Positions 54,123 to 63,218 of a DNA stretch of 64,000 nt are shown one piece after another. Under the pieces are notes generated by a model. The model did no database searches, had not been told where the DNA came from, and was given only the letters and a program-made list of their open reading frames with translations. Position 1 is the first letter of the stretch, and the number at the start of each line of letters is the position of its first letter. Origin of the DNA: Nitrospira sp. (GTDB lineage Bacteria; Nitrospirota; Nitrospiria; Nitrospirales; Nitrospiraceae); contig CP092081.1 in assembly GCA_022226935.1 (NCBI GenBank), positions 1,102,734 to 1,166,733 of the forward strand, written 5' to 3'. The translations under genes were made by a program, and so were the position numbers.

Positions 54123-54136
54123 AAGGACATGACAGT

Positions 54137-54484
54137 ATGGCGTTGATGATCAATAACCACTGCATCGCCTGTGATGCGTGCCTGCCGGTGTGTCCCAACC
54201 AAGCGATCTTCGACAAGCGCAGCGCGGCCGAGGAGCGTGGCTACCGGATCGGAGAAAATCAAGGGATCGACAACAGCATTTACGTGATCACCTATGAACG
54301 TTGTACCGAGTGCGTCGGTCATTTTGATGAGCCGCAGTGCGTCTCGGTATGCCCGATCGGCGAATGTTGCGTGCCAGACCCGGATCGTCCAGAGTCTCGG
54401 CATACGCTGCTTGATCGCGCCAGGCGCCTTCACCCGAACAAGGACATTCATGAAGACAAAGTATGGCCGGGTATCAGAGGATAG
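54137..54484 (+). CDS. YfhL-type 4Fe-4S ferredoxin
   Basis: 115 residues with two cluster sites: CIACDACLPVCP (C-x2-C-x2-C-x3-CP) and CTECVGHFDEPQCVSVCP (C-x2-C-x8-C-x3-CP). The second spacing is typical of YfhL/alvin-like ferredoxins with a low-potential cluster. 14 bases after ribBA, so probably co-transcribed. Electron partner unknown. Confidence 0.9.
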   Translation: MALMINNHCIACDACLPVCPNQAIFDKRSAAEERGYRIGENQGIDNSIYVITYERCTECVGHFDEPQCVSVCPIGECCVPDPDRPESRHTLLDRARRLHPNKDIHEDKVWPGIRG

Positions 54485-54500
54485 CGAACGGGTGTCTGAT

Positions 54501-54528
54501 TAAAGTTTGCCGCCGAAACAGCCGACAA
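54501..54528 (+). promoter_or_regulatory. Sigma-28-type promoter for cheW-MCP
   Basis: TAAAGTTT (54501-54508; exact consensus), 12 bases, GCCGACAA (54521-54528; one mismatch). Predicted start near 54535, about 96 bases before cheW. Confidence 0.7.
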
Positions 54529-54630
54529 TGGCGGGGGCGGTGTTGCCATCACAGACGAACGTCACGCGCCTGAGGCGGCTTGCCCGTTCGCGAATGCGGT
54601 ACGAAATGATGTCTCGTAAAGGAGGACCCC

Positions 54631-55152
54631 ATGCCTACTGGTGCGCTTGAGAACACGACGAAAGATATCAACCCGCAGATCGGGCTGAGCACGAGCGGGA
54701 ATCAATTTCTTACCTTCAACCTCGGCGACGAACTTTACGGCGTCGATATTCTCCGCGTCCAGGAAATCAAAGGCTATACGGCTGTCACCAAGATCCCGAA
54801 CACGCCGGCGCACATCAAGGGCGTCTTGAATCTGCGCGGCACCATTGTGCCGATTATCGAACTTCGTACGAAATTCAGCATGCCTACGATCGATTACACT
54901 GCTTTCACCGTCATCATCGTGGTGGTGGTGCGAGACAAAGTTATGGGGCTCGTGGTGGATTCGGTCTCCGATGTCTTGGACATCGATAACAAGGACATAC
55001 AGCCGGCGCCGCAATTCGGAGCCAAAATGGATGTGAGTTTCCTGAACGGAATTGGAAAGTCCGGCGACAAACTCGTGGCGCTGTTAAACATGGATCGCCT
55101 GCTGACCGATGGCGACGTGCCCCAAGCGGGCGGCGCCGCGGCAACGGTGTAA
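54631..55152 (+). CDS. cheW: Coupling protein CheW (second)
   Basis: 173 residues: FLTFNLGDELYGVDILRVQE, IKGYTAVTKIPNTPAHIKGV, LNLRGTIVPIIELRTKFSMP, GLVVDSVSDVLDIDNKDIQP. AAAGGAGG lies before the ATG. Pairs with the triple-PAS MCP downstream. The 179-base gap to that MCP has no clear promoter. Confidence 0.94.
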   Translation: MPTGALENTTKDINPQIGLSTSGNQFLTFNLGDELYGVDILRVQEIKGYTAVTKIPNTPAHIKGVLNLRGTIVPIIELRTKFSMPTIDYTAFTVIIVVVVRDKVMGLVVDSVSDVLDIDNKDIQPAPQFGAKMDVSFLNGIGKSGDKLVALLNMDRLLTDGDVPQAGGAAATV

Positions 55153-55331
55153 GGCAACACTCTGGATATGGCAAATCTTCGCGCGCGACCTACCGCGCAT
55201 GCATCGATCGTGCAGCGACCGTGGACAACTCCCGTCCCGGTGAAACTTCATTCTTTTCACCATCATGAGGCTGGAAGGTATCCGCGATGCGGCTCTGCGT
55301 CCGGCGCCTATTTCACACTGGAGGCATAGTC

Positions 55332-57599
55332 ATGGCAAAGAGCACGCAAGCAAGTAAAGTCCCCGCCGCAAAAGTCGATGTGAAGGACTGCGCGGCTCGA
55401 GCGGAAGCGATCGGCAAGGCCTTGGCAGTCGTTGAGTGCGCCCTCGACGGCACGGTGCTGACGGCCAATGAGAACTTCTTGAAGAGCGTCGGATATGCCC
55501 TCGATGAAGTCAAGGGCCAGCATCACCGGATGTTTTGCGAACCGGCCCATGCGACCAGTTCGGAATACCAGGGCTTCTGGGCGAAGTTAGCCGGCGGGGA
55601 ATCTGTATCAGGTCTCTATAAATGGCTGGGCAAAGGCGGGAAAGAAATCTGGGTACAGGCGACGTACGCGCCGATGCTTGGCCGCGATGGAAAAGCGGCT
55701 AAAGTGATCGTGCTGACTTCCGACCAGACGGCCCATCAATTGGAACTGGAAAACACGCGGGATGAACTCAAGGTCCGACAGGACATCATGAACGTCACCA
55801 GCATCGTGTCAGAGGCGGATCTCAAAGGCGACATCGTGACGGTCAATGAAAAATTTCTTCAAGTGTCCAAATATCCGAAGAACGAATTAATCGGTCATGG
55901 GCACAACACCACACGCCATCCGGACATGCCCAAAGACGTGTTCAAGCAAATGTGGGCCACGATCGGACGCGGACAGATCTTTCGCGGTATGGTGAAGAAC
56001 CGCGCCAAGGATGGCACGCCCTATTATGTGGATGCTTGCATTGCGCCCTTCGTCGATAAAAAGACCGGCAAGCCCCGCAAGTATTTGGGCGTGCGATACG
56101 ACATTACCGAGCAGGAAATCCAGCGTCAAAACATGCAAGGGATCATGGATGCGATCGATCGCGCCTATGCCTCCATCGAGTTCAATTTGGACGGAACAAT
56201 CATTAAGGCCAATGAGAACTTTTTGAAAACGCTGGGATATTCGCTTGAGGAAGTCAAAGGCCAGCATCATCGCCTGTTTTGTGACCCCGCCTATGCGAGT
56301 ACGGCTGAGTATGCGGCGTTCTGGCAGAAACTGAACCGCGGCGAATTCGAATCTGCCATCTACCGCCGGGTGGGCAAGGGCGGCAAAGAGGTGTGGATCC
56401 AGGCGTCATACAACCCCGTCAAGGACGAGATGGGCAGACCATTCAAGGTCGTGAAGTTTGCCACTGACATCACGGCGCAAAAACAATCGCAGGCAGATAT
56501 GGAGAAGCTGGTGGCTGAGGCACAGGCGGTCCTGGGTCGGCTTGCGGTCAACGATCTGACGCAGGAAATGACCGAGACGTATCGAGGCGATCTGGATAAG
56601 GTGAAGACCAGCATCAACGCGGTGGTTCAAAACCTGACTCAGACGATTACCACCGTGCGTGAGGCGGTCCAGGCCGTGTCATCCGGTGCCGAACAGATTA
56701 CCAGGGGTAATGAGGATCTCTCGCAGCGGACCTCTGAACAGGCGAGTGCCCTGGAAGAAACCTCTGCTTCCATGGAAGAGATGACCTCGACCGTCAAGCA
56801 AAACGCCGACAACGCCAAACAGGCCAATCAGCTGGCCATTGCGGCGCGCGATATCGCGGACAAGGGCGGATCCGTCACCGTCCGCGCGGTGGAAGCCATG
56901 GGCGAGATCAATAAGAGCAGCAAAAAGATCGCCGATATTATCACGGTGATCGACGAGATCGCCTTCCAGACGAATCTCCTGGCCTTGAATGCCGCCGTCG
57001 AAGCGGCCAGGGCAGGGGAACACGGGCGCGGCTTCGCCGTCGTCGCCGCGGAAGTGCGCAACCTGGCACAACGGTCCGCGACCGCCGCGAAAGAGATCAA
57101 GGGCTTGATCAACGAGTCGATCCAGCGCGTCAGCGACGGCAGCGAGTTGGTCAATCAATCCGGGAAGACGCTCGAAGAAATTGTCAGCTCCGTGAAGCGC
57201 GTGACCGATATCATCGCTGAAATCACGGCTGCCTCTCAGGAGCAAGCCCAGGGCATCGATCAGGTCAATAAGGCCATCATGCAGATGGATGAAACGACCC
57301 AGCAAAATGCCGCCTTGGTGGAAGAGACGACATCGGCCAGTCAGTCGATGAAGGACCAGGCGAAAGAGCTGATGAGCCAGATGGATATGTTCATCGTCGG
57401 TTCCGCCGGGACGCAATCCCCGGCGCGAGTGCCGGCTGCTGTCAAATCCATGGCCAAACCCGTCGCCGCAGCTCCCAAGCTGGGCCTGAAGAAACCCGGT
57501 GTGCCGGGAAAACCGGGAGAGGCGAAGCAGCCCACGGGGGTTGCAGCCGACAACGGCCACGATCGGCGCAAAAAAGATGATGACTTCGAAGAGTTCTAG
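55332..57599 (+). CDS. Soluble triple-PAS methyl-accepting chemotaxis protein (Aer/BdlA-like)
   Basis: 755 residues from the ATG at 55332 (GGAGGCATAGTC upstream). No membrane segment. Three PAS domains (about 20-130, 140-270, 275-385); the first and third are close copies ([19 protein letters not shown] versus [19 protein letters not shown]), the second is Aer-like ([20 protein letters not shown]). HAMP-like region, then MCP hairpin [20 protein letters not shown]. Lys/Pro-rich tail ending DDDFEEF, which fits the CheR-tether pentapeptide pattern x-F-x-x-F. Probably an energy or redox taxis receptor; no cofactor is proven by sequence. Confidence 0.93.
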   Translation: MAKSTQASKVPAAKVDVKDCAARAEAIGKALAVVECALDGTVLTANENFLKSVGYALDEVKGQHHRMFCEPAHATSSEYQGFWAKLAGGESVSGLYKWLGKGGKEIWVQATYAPMLGRDGKAAKVIVLTSDQTAHQLELENTRDELKVRQDIMNVTSIVSEADLKGDIVTVNEKFLQVSKYPKNELIGHGHNTTRHPDMPKDVFKQMWATIGRGQIFRGMVKNRAKDGTPYYVDACIAPFVDKKTGKPRKYLGVRYDITEQEIQRQNMQGIMDAIDRAYASIEFNLDGTIIKANENFLKTLGYSLEEVKGQHHRLFCDPAYASTAEYAAFWQKLNRGEFESAIYRRVGKGGKEVWIQASYNPVKDEMGRPFKVVKFATDITAQKQSQADMEKLVAEAQAVLGRLAVNDLTQEMTETYRGDLDKVKTSINAVVQNLTQTITTVREAVQAVSSGAEQITRGNEDLSQRTSEQASALEETSASMEEMTSTVKQNADNAKQANQLAIAARDIADKGGSVTVRAVEAMGEINKSSKKIADIITVIDEIAFQTNLLALNAAVEAARAGEHGRGFAVVAAEVRNLAQRSATAAKEIKGLINESIQRVSDGSELVNQSGKTLEEIVSSVKRVTDIIAEITAASQEQAQGIDQVNKAIMQMDETTQQNAALVEETTSASQSMKDQAKELMSQMDMFIVGSAGTQSPARVPAAVKSMAKPVAAAPKLGLKKPGVPGKPGEAKQPTGVAADNGHDRRKKDDDFEEF

Positions 57600-57698
57600 G
57601 AATCTGGACTGCAGGGGTGGGCAGCATATGCCCGCTCCTGCGGTCGTGCGCCTTGCCAGACCGGAGCTCCTCCCTTCATCTCCATCAAATCGACTCCC

Positions 57699-57726
57699 TC
57701 AAGAAACACGACGTAACGACCGATAA
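57699..57726 (+). promoter_or_regulatory. Sigma-28-type promoter for the DUF420-cheR-cheD-cheB operon
   Basis: TCAAGAAA (57699-57706), 12 bases, ACCGATAA (57719-57726; 7 of 8). Predicted start near 57733, about 70 bases before the ATG at 57803. Confidence 0.62.
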
Positions 57727-57802
57727 GAGAACGTGCGGGTGTACTCACACCGGAGCTCCACACAGATTCCGGTTGATGCCACCTTTAGCCGGGGGACGAA
57801 TC

Positions 57803-58264
57803 ATGGACGTCAAAACCTTCCTTTGGTATCTCGTCCTGTCCAGCCTGACAGTCGCCTATCTTGTCGTATTAGCAGGAGTCAAAGCCGCCAAGTCCCACGA
57901 TGTCACGCATCATTCCCATCGCATGATTGTCGGCTGCACGATCGTCGGCATCTGGCTGGTCGCTTATGTCCTCAAACAAGCCCTATTTGGACGCGATTCG
58001 TTCCAGGGGCCGGAGAGCGTCTATTGGTCGGTGTATCTCCCGATCTTCATGACGCACATGCTGCTCGCAATTACCACCATCGGCTTGGGAGCGTACAACC
58101 TCTACATGGGGCTCCATCGCCTGCGGTTCGGCAGTGTCGGCGCCATGGTCGCCGGCATGACCACGCACCGCCGAATGGGTAACGCCCTCATCTGGACGTT
58201 TAGCGGCACGATGATCACGGCATACCTCGTATATCTCATGCTGTTTGTCTGGTATCGGAGCTGA
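57803..58264 (+). CDS. DUF420-family membrane protein
   Basis: 153 residues from the ATG at 57803 (GGGGGA upstream); the longer frame to 57617 includes the promoter. Four predicted membrane helices, with conserved His residues in HHSHRMIVGCTIVGIWLVAY, IFMTHMLLAITTIGLG and THRRMGNALIWTFSGTMITA. DUF420 proteins include CtaM, needed for haem-copper oxidase activity in Firmicutes. Its place at the head of a cheR-cheD-cheB operon is unusual; a haem or redox role in taxis is inferred, not shown. Confidence 0.8.
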   Translation: MDVKTFLWYLVLSSLTVAYLVVLAGVKAAKSHDVTHHSHRMIVGCTIVGIWLVAYVLKQALFGRDSFQGPESVYWSVYLPIFMTHMLLAITTIGLGAYNLYMGLHRLRFGSVGAMVAGMTTHRRMGNALIWTFSGTMITAYLVYLMLFVWYRS

Positions 58265-58268
58265 GACG

Positions 58269-59087
58269 ATGGACTATCCCATTTCAAAGAAAGAATACGA
58301 TCAAATCCGCACCCTGCTCTATGACGAGAGCGGCATCTCATTGGGAGACAGTAAACAATCGCTGGTGGTGTCGCGCCTGACCAAGCGGCTGCGCGACCTC
58401 CGATTGGACGGTTTCTCCTCATATTACGACTACGTGACGCAGGACAACAGCGGCGAAGAATTTACGCGCATGCTCGATCTGCTCTCGACCAACAAAACCG
58501 ATTTCTTCCGCGAACCGAAACATTTCGACTTCTTGCGCGAGCGCATTCTTCCCTCGCTCGAAAAGGAGAAGCGTATCCGCATCTGGTCCTCAGCCTGCTC
58601 GACCGGGGAGGAACCCTACACCATTGCGATGACCTTGCATGAAAGTGTCCAACAACCGGCCCAGTGGAACTTTCAAATTCTCGCATCCGACATTTCGACG
58701 CGAGTCCTGGCCCACGCCGCCAAGGGGCTGTATGCGGAGGAACGGGTGCGCGAAGTGCCACCCGCAATCGTCAAACACCATTTCCTGCAGGGGCGGGGAG
58801 ACAGCGCCGGGCTCGTGAAGGTGAAGCCGCACCTCTCGGCCATCATTAAGTTCCGTCGGTTGAACTTGATGGACGATCACTTCCCCATCAAGGCTCCGTT
58901 GGACGTCATCTTCTGCCGGAATGTCATGATTTATTTCGACCGCCCCACTCAAGAACGACTGGTCAATAAGTTCTATCACCATCTCAAACCGGGTGGGCAT
59001 CTCTTCATCGGCCACTCGGAAAGTTTGCAGTGGGTGTCCCACCCCTTCAAAACCATCGCGCCCACCATCTACTGGAAGGAATCCTGA
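58269..59087 (+). CDS. cheR: Chemotaxis methyltransferase CheR (second)
   Basis: 272 residues from the ATG at 58269. N-domain (EYDQIRTLLYDESGISLGDS), SAM domain (IRIWSSACSTGEEPYTIAM, DVIFCRNVMIYFDRPTQERL, GGHLFIGHSESLQWV). Methylates MCPs; paired with cheD and cheB in one run, as in type F7-like operons. Begins 4 bases after the DUF420 gene. Confidence 0.95.
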   Translation: MDYPISKKEYDQIRTLLYDESGISLGDSKQSLVVSRLTKRLRDLRLDGFSSYYDYVTQDNSGEEFTRMLDLLSTNKTDFFREPKHFDFLRERILPSLEKEKRIRIWSSACSTGEEPYTIAMTLHESVQQPAQWNFQILASDISTRVLAHAAKGLYAEERVREVPPAIVKHHFLQGRGDSAGLVKVKPHLSAIIKFRRLNLMDDHFPIKAPLDVIFCRNVMIYFDRPTQERLVNKFYHHLKPGGHLFIGHSESLQWVSHPFKTIAPTIYWKES

Positions 59088-59092
59088 CGGAT

Positions 59093-59710
59093 ATGGCCGT
59101 GATCGATACTGAGGCGTTCTCGCATATCCGGCGCATGCGCGACGGCCGGTTCCCGCATGAGGTGGCGTGCATTCTGCCGGGAGAGTTTTTTGTCAGTCGG
59201 GAACCGATGGTCGTCTATACGGTCCTCGGGTCCTGCATCTCGGCCTGTATCCGAGACCCGATCGTGGGGGTCGGCGGCATGAACCATTTCATGCTTCCCG
59301 CTCCAAAAGAGCATCAGTCCGGCGATGCCTGGGGCGGGGAATCGACCCGCTATGGGTCCTTCGCGATGGAACAGTTGATCAACGAAATCTTGAAACGCGG
59401 CGGACTCCGGCACCGGTTGGAAGTGAAATTATTCGGGGCAGGGAAGATCTATGACGGTAACATCGATGTCGGAGCCCGCAATACCGAATGGGTGCTCCAG
59501 TATTTGAAGACCGAAGGCTACGCCCTCGCCAAGAGCGACCTGGGCGATGTCTTTCCGCGAAAGGTGTACTACTTTACCGATTCGGGCCGCGTCCTGATGA
59601 AGAAGATCGAGCGCATAAAAAACCGCACGATCTACGAGCGGGAAACGGAGTACCAACATCGGATCCAAGTGGAACCGACGGTCCAACAAGACAACATTAC
59701 GTTGTTTTGA
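59093..59710 (+). CDS. cheD: Receptor deamidase CheD
   Basis: 205 residues from the ATG at 59093, 5 bases after the cheR stop. Catalytic Cys in [14 protein letters not shown], His in GGMNHFMLP and the substrate-binding [17 protein letters not shown]. CheD deamidates glutamines of MCPs and can partner CheC-type phosphatases; no cheC is in the window. Ends in DNITLF, like the DANVTLF end of the short MCP. Confidence 0.94.
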   Translation: MAVIDTEAFSHIRRMRDGRFPHEVACILPGEFFVSREPMVVYTVLGSCISACIRDPIVGVGGMNHFMLPAPKEHQSGDAWGGESTRYGSFAMEQLINEILKRGGLRHRLEVKLFGAGKIYDGNIDVGARNTEWVLQYLKTEGYALAKSDLGDVFPRKVYYFTDSGRVLMKKIERIKNRTIYERETEYQHRIQVEPTVQQDNITLF

Positions 59711-59771
59711 GATCCGACGACGGGTGCGGCACCGAACAGGCGCACACCATACGACCAGGAGATGTGTGGCA

Positions 59772-60818
59772 ATGGCGAAGATTCGAGTCTTGACCATCGA
59801 TGATTCCGCGCTGATGAGACAGGTGCTGGCTGAGCTGCTTTCAAAAGATCCTGCCATCGAGGTGATCGGCAGCGCGCCGGATCCTTACGTCGCCCGGGAA
59901 AAAATCAAAGCCTTGAATCCGGATGTGCTGACCCTCGACGTGGAAATGCCCAAAATGGACGGGCTCACGTTTTTGGAAAAGCTGATGCGTGGACGCCCGA
60001 CTCCGGTGATTATGGTCAGTTCGCTCACCGAGGCCGGGTGCCAAACGACTCTCCGGGCGCTGGAACTCGGCGCGGTCGATTTCATCACCAAACCGAAAAT
60101 CGATTTACGCGAGGGCATGGACCATATTGCGCAGGATCTCATCGCAAAAATCAAAGCCGCCGCCACGGCCTCGGTGCGTCCGACCACGGCCTCATCGTCC
60201 GGCACCGCTCGTCCCCCATCCCTCAATTCGGCCATGATCAAAACCACGGATATGATTATTGCGATCGGCTCCTCCACGGGAGGCACGGAGGCGGTCAAAG
60301 ACGTGCTCCAAGTGCTCCCTCCCAATACGCCCCCGATCCTCGTCACGCAGCACATGCCTGAAAAGTTCACCAAGACCTGGGCGGATCGCATGAACCAGCT
60401 CTGCCGTATCTCCGTCAAAGAAGCCGAAGACGGGGATAGCGTCCTGCCGGGACATGCGCTCGTGGCGCCCGGCAACTACCACCTGACGCTGGTGCGCAGC
60501 GGCGCGCGCTACTCCGTGCGCATCAATCAGGATGAGCCGGTCAATCGCCATCGCCCCTCGGTCGATGTGATGTTCGACTCCGTCGCCCAGTATGCGGGAG
60601 GCAACGCGGTGGGCGTAATCCTCACCGGGATGGGCGGAGACGGGGCCAAAGGCTTGCTGCGAATGAAGGAAGCCGGCGCCTATACCATCGCCCAGGACGA
60701 AGCATCATGCGTGGTGTTCGGCATGCCGAAAGAAGCCATCAAGCTCGGCGCAGCCGACGTTGTCCGTCCGCTCGGCGACATTGCCGCGGCCATTTTGACT
60801 CATGTCACCCGTGCCTGA
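59772..60818 (+). CDS. cheB: Chemotaxis methylesterase/deamidase CheB (second)
   Basis: 348 residues from the ATG at 59772. Receiver ([20 protein letters not shown], Asp56 in [12 protein letters not shown]), then methylesterase: Ser in [16 protein letters not shown], His in [19 protein letters not shown], Asp in [16 protein letters not shown]. Completes a cheR-cheD-cheB set separate from the first cheR and cheB. 31 bases to the first STAS gene. Confidence 0.95.
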   Translation: MAKIRVLTIDDSALMRQVLAELLSKDPAIEVIGSAPDPYVAREKIKALNPDVLTLDVEMPKMDGLTFLEKLMRGRPTPVIMVSSLTEAGCQTTLRALELGAVDFITKPKIDLREGMDHIAQDLIAKIKAAATASVRPTTASSSGTARPPSLNSAMIKTTDMIIAIGSSTGGTEAVKDVLQVLPPNTPPILVTQHMPEKFTKTWADRMNQLCRISVKEAEDGDSVLPGHALVAPGNYHLTLVRSGARYSVRINQDEPVNRHRPSVDVMFDSVAQYAGGNAVGVILTGMGGDGAKGLLRMKEAGAYTIAQDEASCVVFGMPKEAIKLGAADVVRPLGDIAAAILTHVTRA

Positions 60819-60849
60819 TTGTTCACCTTTTGCCTCAAGAGGAGCTGCG

Positions 60850-61188
60850 ATGAAAATTACCAGTGAAGTCCACAACCATAAAGTGACCTTAAAACTGGAA
60901 GGCAACTTTACCTATACCCAGCGCAAGCCGTTTCAGGAAATGTTGAAGTCCGTGAGCGTCGATCCGATGGAACACATCGTCATCGATCTGTCCCAAGTCG
61001 CGTTTCTCGACAGCGCCGCCTTGGGCCTCCTGATGATCTCCCATCGGCAGTTGCAAGCCGAAAAGCGTACCTTGTCGTTGGCGTATCCTCAGGCGACGGT
61101 GCGGCAGATCATCGAACTTGCCAACCTGCACAAGACCATTCCGCTGATCGAATCGTCGGTGCCTTCTATGGCGAAGAAAAGCGCATGA
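60850..61188 (+). CDS. STAS domain anti-anti-sigma factor-like protein (first of pair)
   Basis: 112 residues from the ATG at 60850 (AGAGGAGCTGCG upstream). Typical SpoIIAA/RsbV fold with VIDLSQVAFLDSAALGLLMI; the Ser of DSAA is present, so it can be phosphorylated and reset. First component of the partner-switching set with the PP2C and HATPase proteins below. Confidence 0.9.
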   Translation: MKITSEVHNHKVTLKLEGNFTYTQRKPFQEMLKSVSVDPMEHIVIDLSQVAFLDSAALGLLMISHRQLQAEKRTLSLAYPQATVRQIIELANLHKTIPLIESSVPSMAKKSA

Positions 61189-61219
61189 CCGTCCTTGCTC
61201 GGGATGAAAGGGATCAGGC

Positions 61220-61570
61220 ATGCAGATTACTGAACGGCGAATCGGGGAGTCCGTCATTCTCGACCTGGTGGGCGAACTGACGTATGCCAATCGCGCCACG
61301 TTCAAAGCGTCGGTGGAGCGGAGCAAAGCCGGCGGCGCCCGTCATCTGATTTTGAACATGCACGACGTTCGGTTTCTCGACAGTTCGGCGCTCGGAACGC
61401 TGGCGTTACTCACGCAAAGCCTTAGCGCGACCCGGAGCACCATCGGTCTCCTGAATCCCCAGAGTTACGTCAAAGAAATCCTGACCCTGGCGAACTTGCA
61501 TCAACTGCTGCCGGTCTACCATTCGGAGCAGGAGGCGTTGGCGGCCTGCCGTGTGCCCACAGCCGGGTAA
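61220..61570 (+). CDS. STAS domain anti-anti-sigma factor-like protein (second of pair)
   Basis: 116 residues, RsbV-like: LVGELTYANRATFKASVE, LILNMHDVRFLDSSALGTLA with the phosphorylatable Ser in DSSA. Resembles its neighbour but clearly diverged, so the pair is an old duplication. Ends 23 bases before the phosphatase gene. Confidence 0.9.
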   Translation: MQITERRIGESVILDLVGELTYANRATFKASVERSKAGGARHLILNMHDVRFLDSSALGTLALLTQSLSATRSTIGLLNPQSYVKEILTLANLHQLLPVYHSEQEALAACRVPTAG

Positions 61571-61593
61571 GGTACGCATCAGGAGCATGACAC

Positions 61594-62859
61594 GTGGCTG
61601 AATCCGCACGACGTATCGAGCCGCAATCCGTCGCTGAGAGCTCCACCAAGCCGACGCCGGTCATTCTTCTCGTCGACGACGACGAGATCACCCGGACCAG
61701 TATGGCCGGACGATTGAAACGCTTGGGATACCGCGTCATCGAGGCCGGCGACGGGACCGCCGGCTTAACCGCCATCCGCGCCCAGCGCCCCGATTTGGTC
61801 ATTCTGGACTGGATGATGCCGGGGATGGACGGCCCCACGGTTTGCGAAGCGATTCGCGCGGATCCGGAGTTGAAATCCAGCCAGGTCGTGCTCATGACCG
61901 CACACGACCGGCCCGAACAAATCGCCGAAGGGCTGTCCCGAGGGGCCGATGATTTTCTGAGCAAAGCGGCGAGCAAGCAGGAAGTGTTGGCGCGGGTGCA
62001 AGCCAGCCTGAGGTCGAGCGCGCTGGTGCGTGAAATCGAACGCACCCGCGACGATCTGGATCGATCCCACCGCCTCCTGTCCGCCAAACAAGCCGAACTG
62101 GAGAGCGAGCTGCAATCGGCCGCGGAGTTCGTCCGGGCGCAATTGCCTCTGCCCGGTATACCGGCCGCGGGAGTCAGCATGCAGTGGGCCTATCAGCCGT
62201 CCCTCGCCCTGGGCGGGGACCTGTTTCAAGTCTGCTCCTGGGGAGCCGATGCTCTCGGATTATACATTCTTGACGCCTCGGGGCACGGAGTGGCCGCCGC
62301 TTTGCGCGCCGTTGCGCTCATGAGTTTTCTGCGTGAAGACAATCTCGCGAAAGCGGTCGGGAGTCTGGACCCTGGGGCCATTATTACGGAAGCGAACCGT
62401 TTATTTCCGCTGACGCCGGATGGGGAATATTTCACGTTATGGGTGGGGCGGCTGGACATCTCCTCGCGCATGCTGTCCTATGCCACCGCGGGTCATAGCG
62501 GAGCGTTTCTGCAGGGCGCCGGCAACGGATCCCGATGGCTGTCCATGGCCAGCCTTCCTTTAGGATTCGACCCGCACAGTATGTTTGAAAGCATGCATAC
62601 CCCGCTTCTCTCGCTCGACCGTCTGTATTTGCTGAGCGACGGCATCTATGAAGCCCCGTCGCCGACCGGGGAACTTTGGGGGCGAGATCGCTTGCAAGCG
62701 ACGCTGGAAGCGCACCGGAGTCATAGTCTTGGGCAGAGCATCGCCGACACCATGGCGACGGCCCGGCAATGGCTGGCGGGGGATATTTTCCCGGACGACG
62801 TGGCCTTGTTGGGTTTGGAAATGTTGGAGAACCCCGCCTGCCAAAAGGAGAGGGCGTGA
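61594..62859 (+). CDS. Response regulator with PP2C (RsbU/SpoIIE-type) phosphatase output
   Basis: 421 residues, GTG start (AGGAGCATGACAC upstream). Receiver (VILLVDDDEITRTSMAGRLK, Asp72 in VILDWMMPGMDG, LSKAASK), a coiled-coil linker (about 140-180) and a SpoIIE-type PP2C domain with SLALGGDLFQV, LDASGHGVAAALRAV and LYLLSDGIYEAPSP. Likely dephosphorylates one or both STAS proteins when its receiver is phosphorylated. Overlaps the Hpt gene by TGATG. Confidence 0.92.
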   Translation: MAESARRIEPQSVAESSTKPTPVILLVDDDEITRTSMAGRLKRLGYRVIEAGDGTAGLTAIRAQRPDLVILDWMMPGMDGPTVCEAIRADPELKSSQVVLMTAHDRPEQIAEGLSRGADDFLSKAASKQEVLARVQASLRSSALVREIERTRDDLDRSHRLLSAKQAELESELQSAAEFVRAQLPLPGIPAAGVSMQWAYQPSLALGGDLFQVCSWGADALGLYILDASGHGVAAALRAVALMSFLREDNLAKAVGSLDPGAIITEANRLFPLTPDGEYFTLWVGRLDISSRMLSYATAGHSGAFLQGAGNGSRWLSMASLPLGFDPHSMFESMHTPLLSLDRLYLLSDGIYEAPSPTGELWGRDRLQATLEAHRSHSLGQSIADTMATARQWLAGDIFPDDVALLGLEMLENPACQKERA

Positions 62860-63218
62860 TGGAGTCGCAACCGGTCATGGACCTTGCCGCCGCCTTGGAT
62901 CGTTTGGACGGAGACCACGAACTCTTTCTCACCCTCGCCGGCCTCTTTGTCGAGCGCTCGGGACAGGCGCTGAGCGCCCTCCAGACAGCGCTCTCGGCAC
63001 AGGATCTTCCTGTGCTGGTCAAGGAGGCGCACAAATTAAAAGGATCGGCCATGGAGTTTTGTGCCCGTCCCGCCGTCGCCGCCGCCGCACACCTTGAGGA
63101 ATCCGCCCGGAAGGCTGCCGTGCAGGATCTCCCGGCAGCGGCCGACCAGGCTCGTGCGGAGGTCCAACGACTGACCGCCGCCCTGGTGGAGATCATGGAC
63201 AAAGGATTTCCCTCATGA
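62859..63218 (+). CDS. Hpt domain phosphotransfer protein
   Basis: 119 residues from the ATG at 62859, overlapping the previous stop. A single Hpt domain with His58 in VKEAHKLKGSAMEFCA. A free Hpt can relay phosphate from a hybrid kinase to the receivers on either side. Overlaps the next gene in ATGA, so it is part of one coupled module. Confidence 0.88.
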   Translation: MESQPVMDLAAALDRLDGDHELFLTLAGLFVERSGQALSALQTALSAQDLPVLVKEAHKLKGSAMEFCARPAVAAAAHLEESARKAAVQDLPAAADQARAEVQRLTAALVEIMDKGFPS

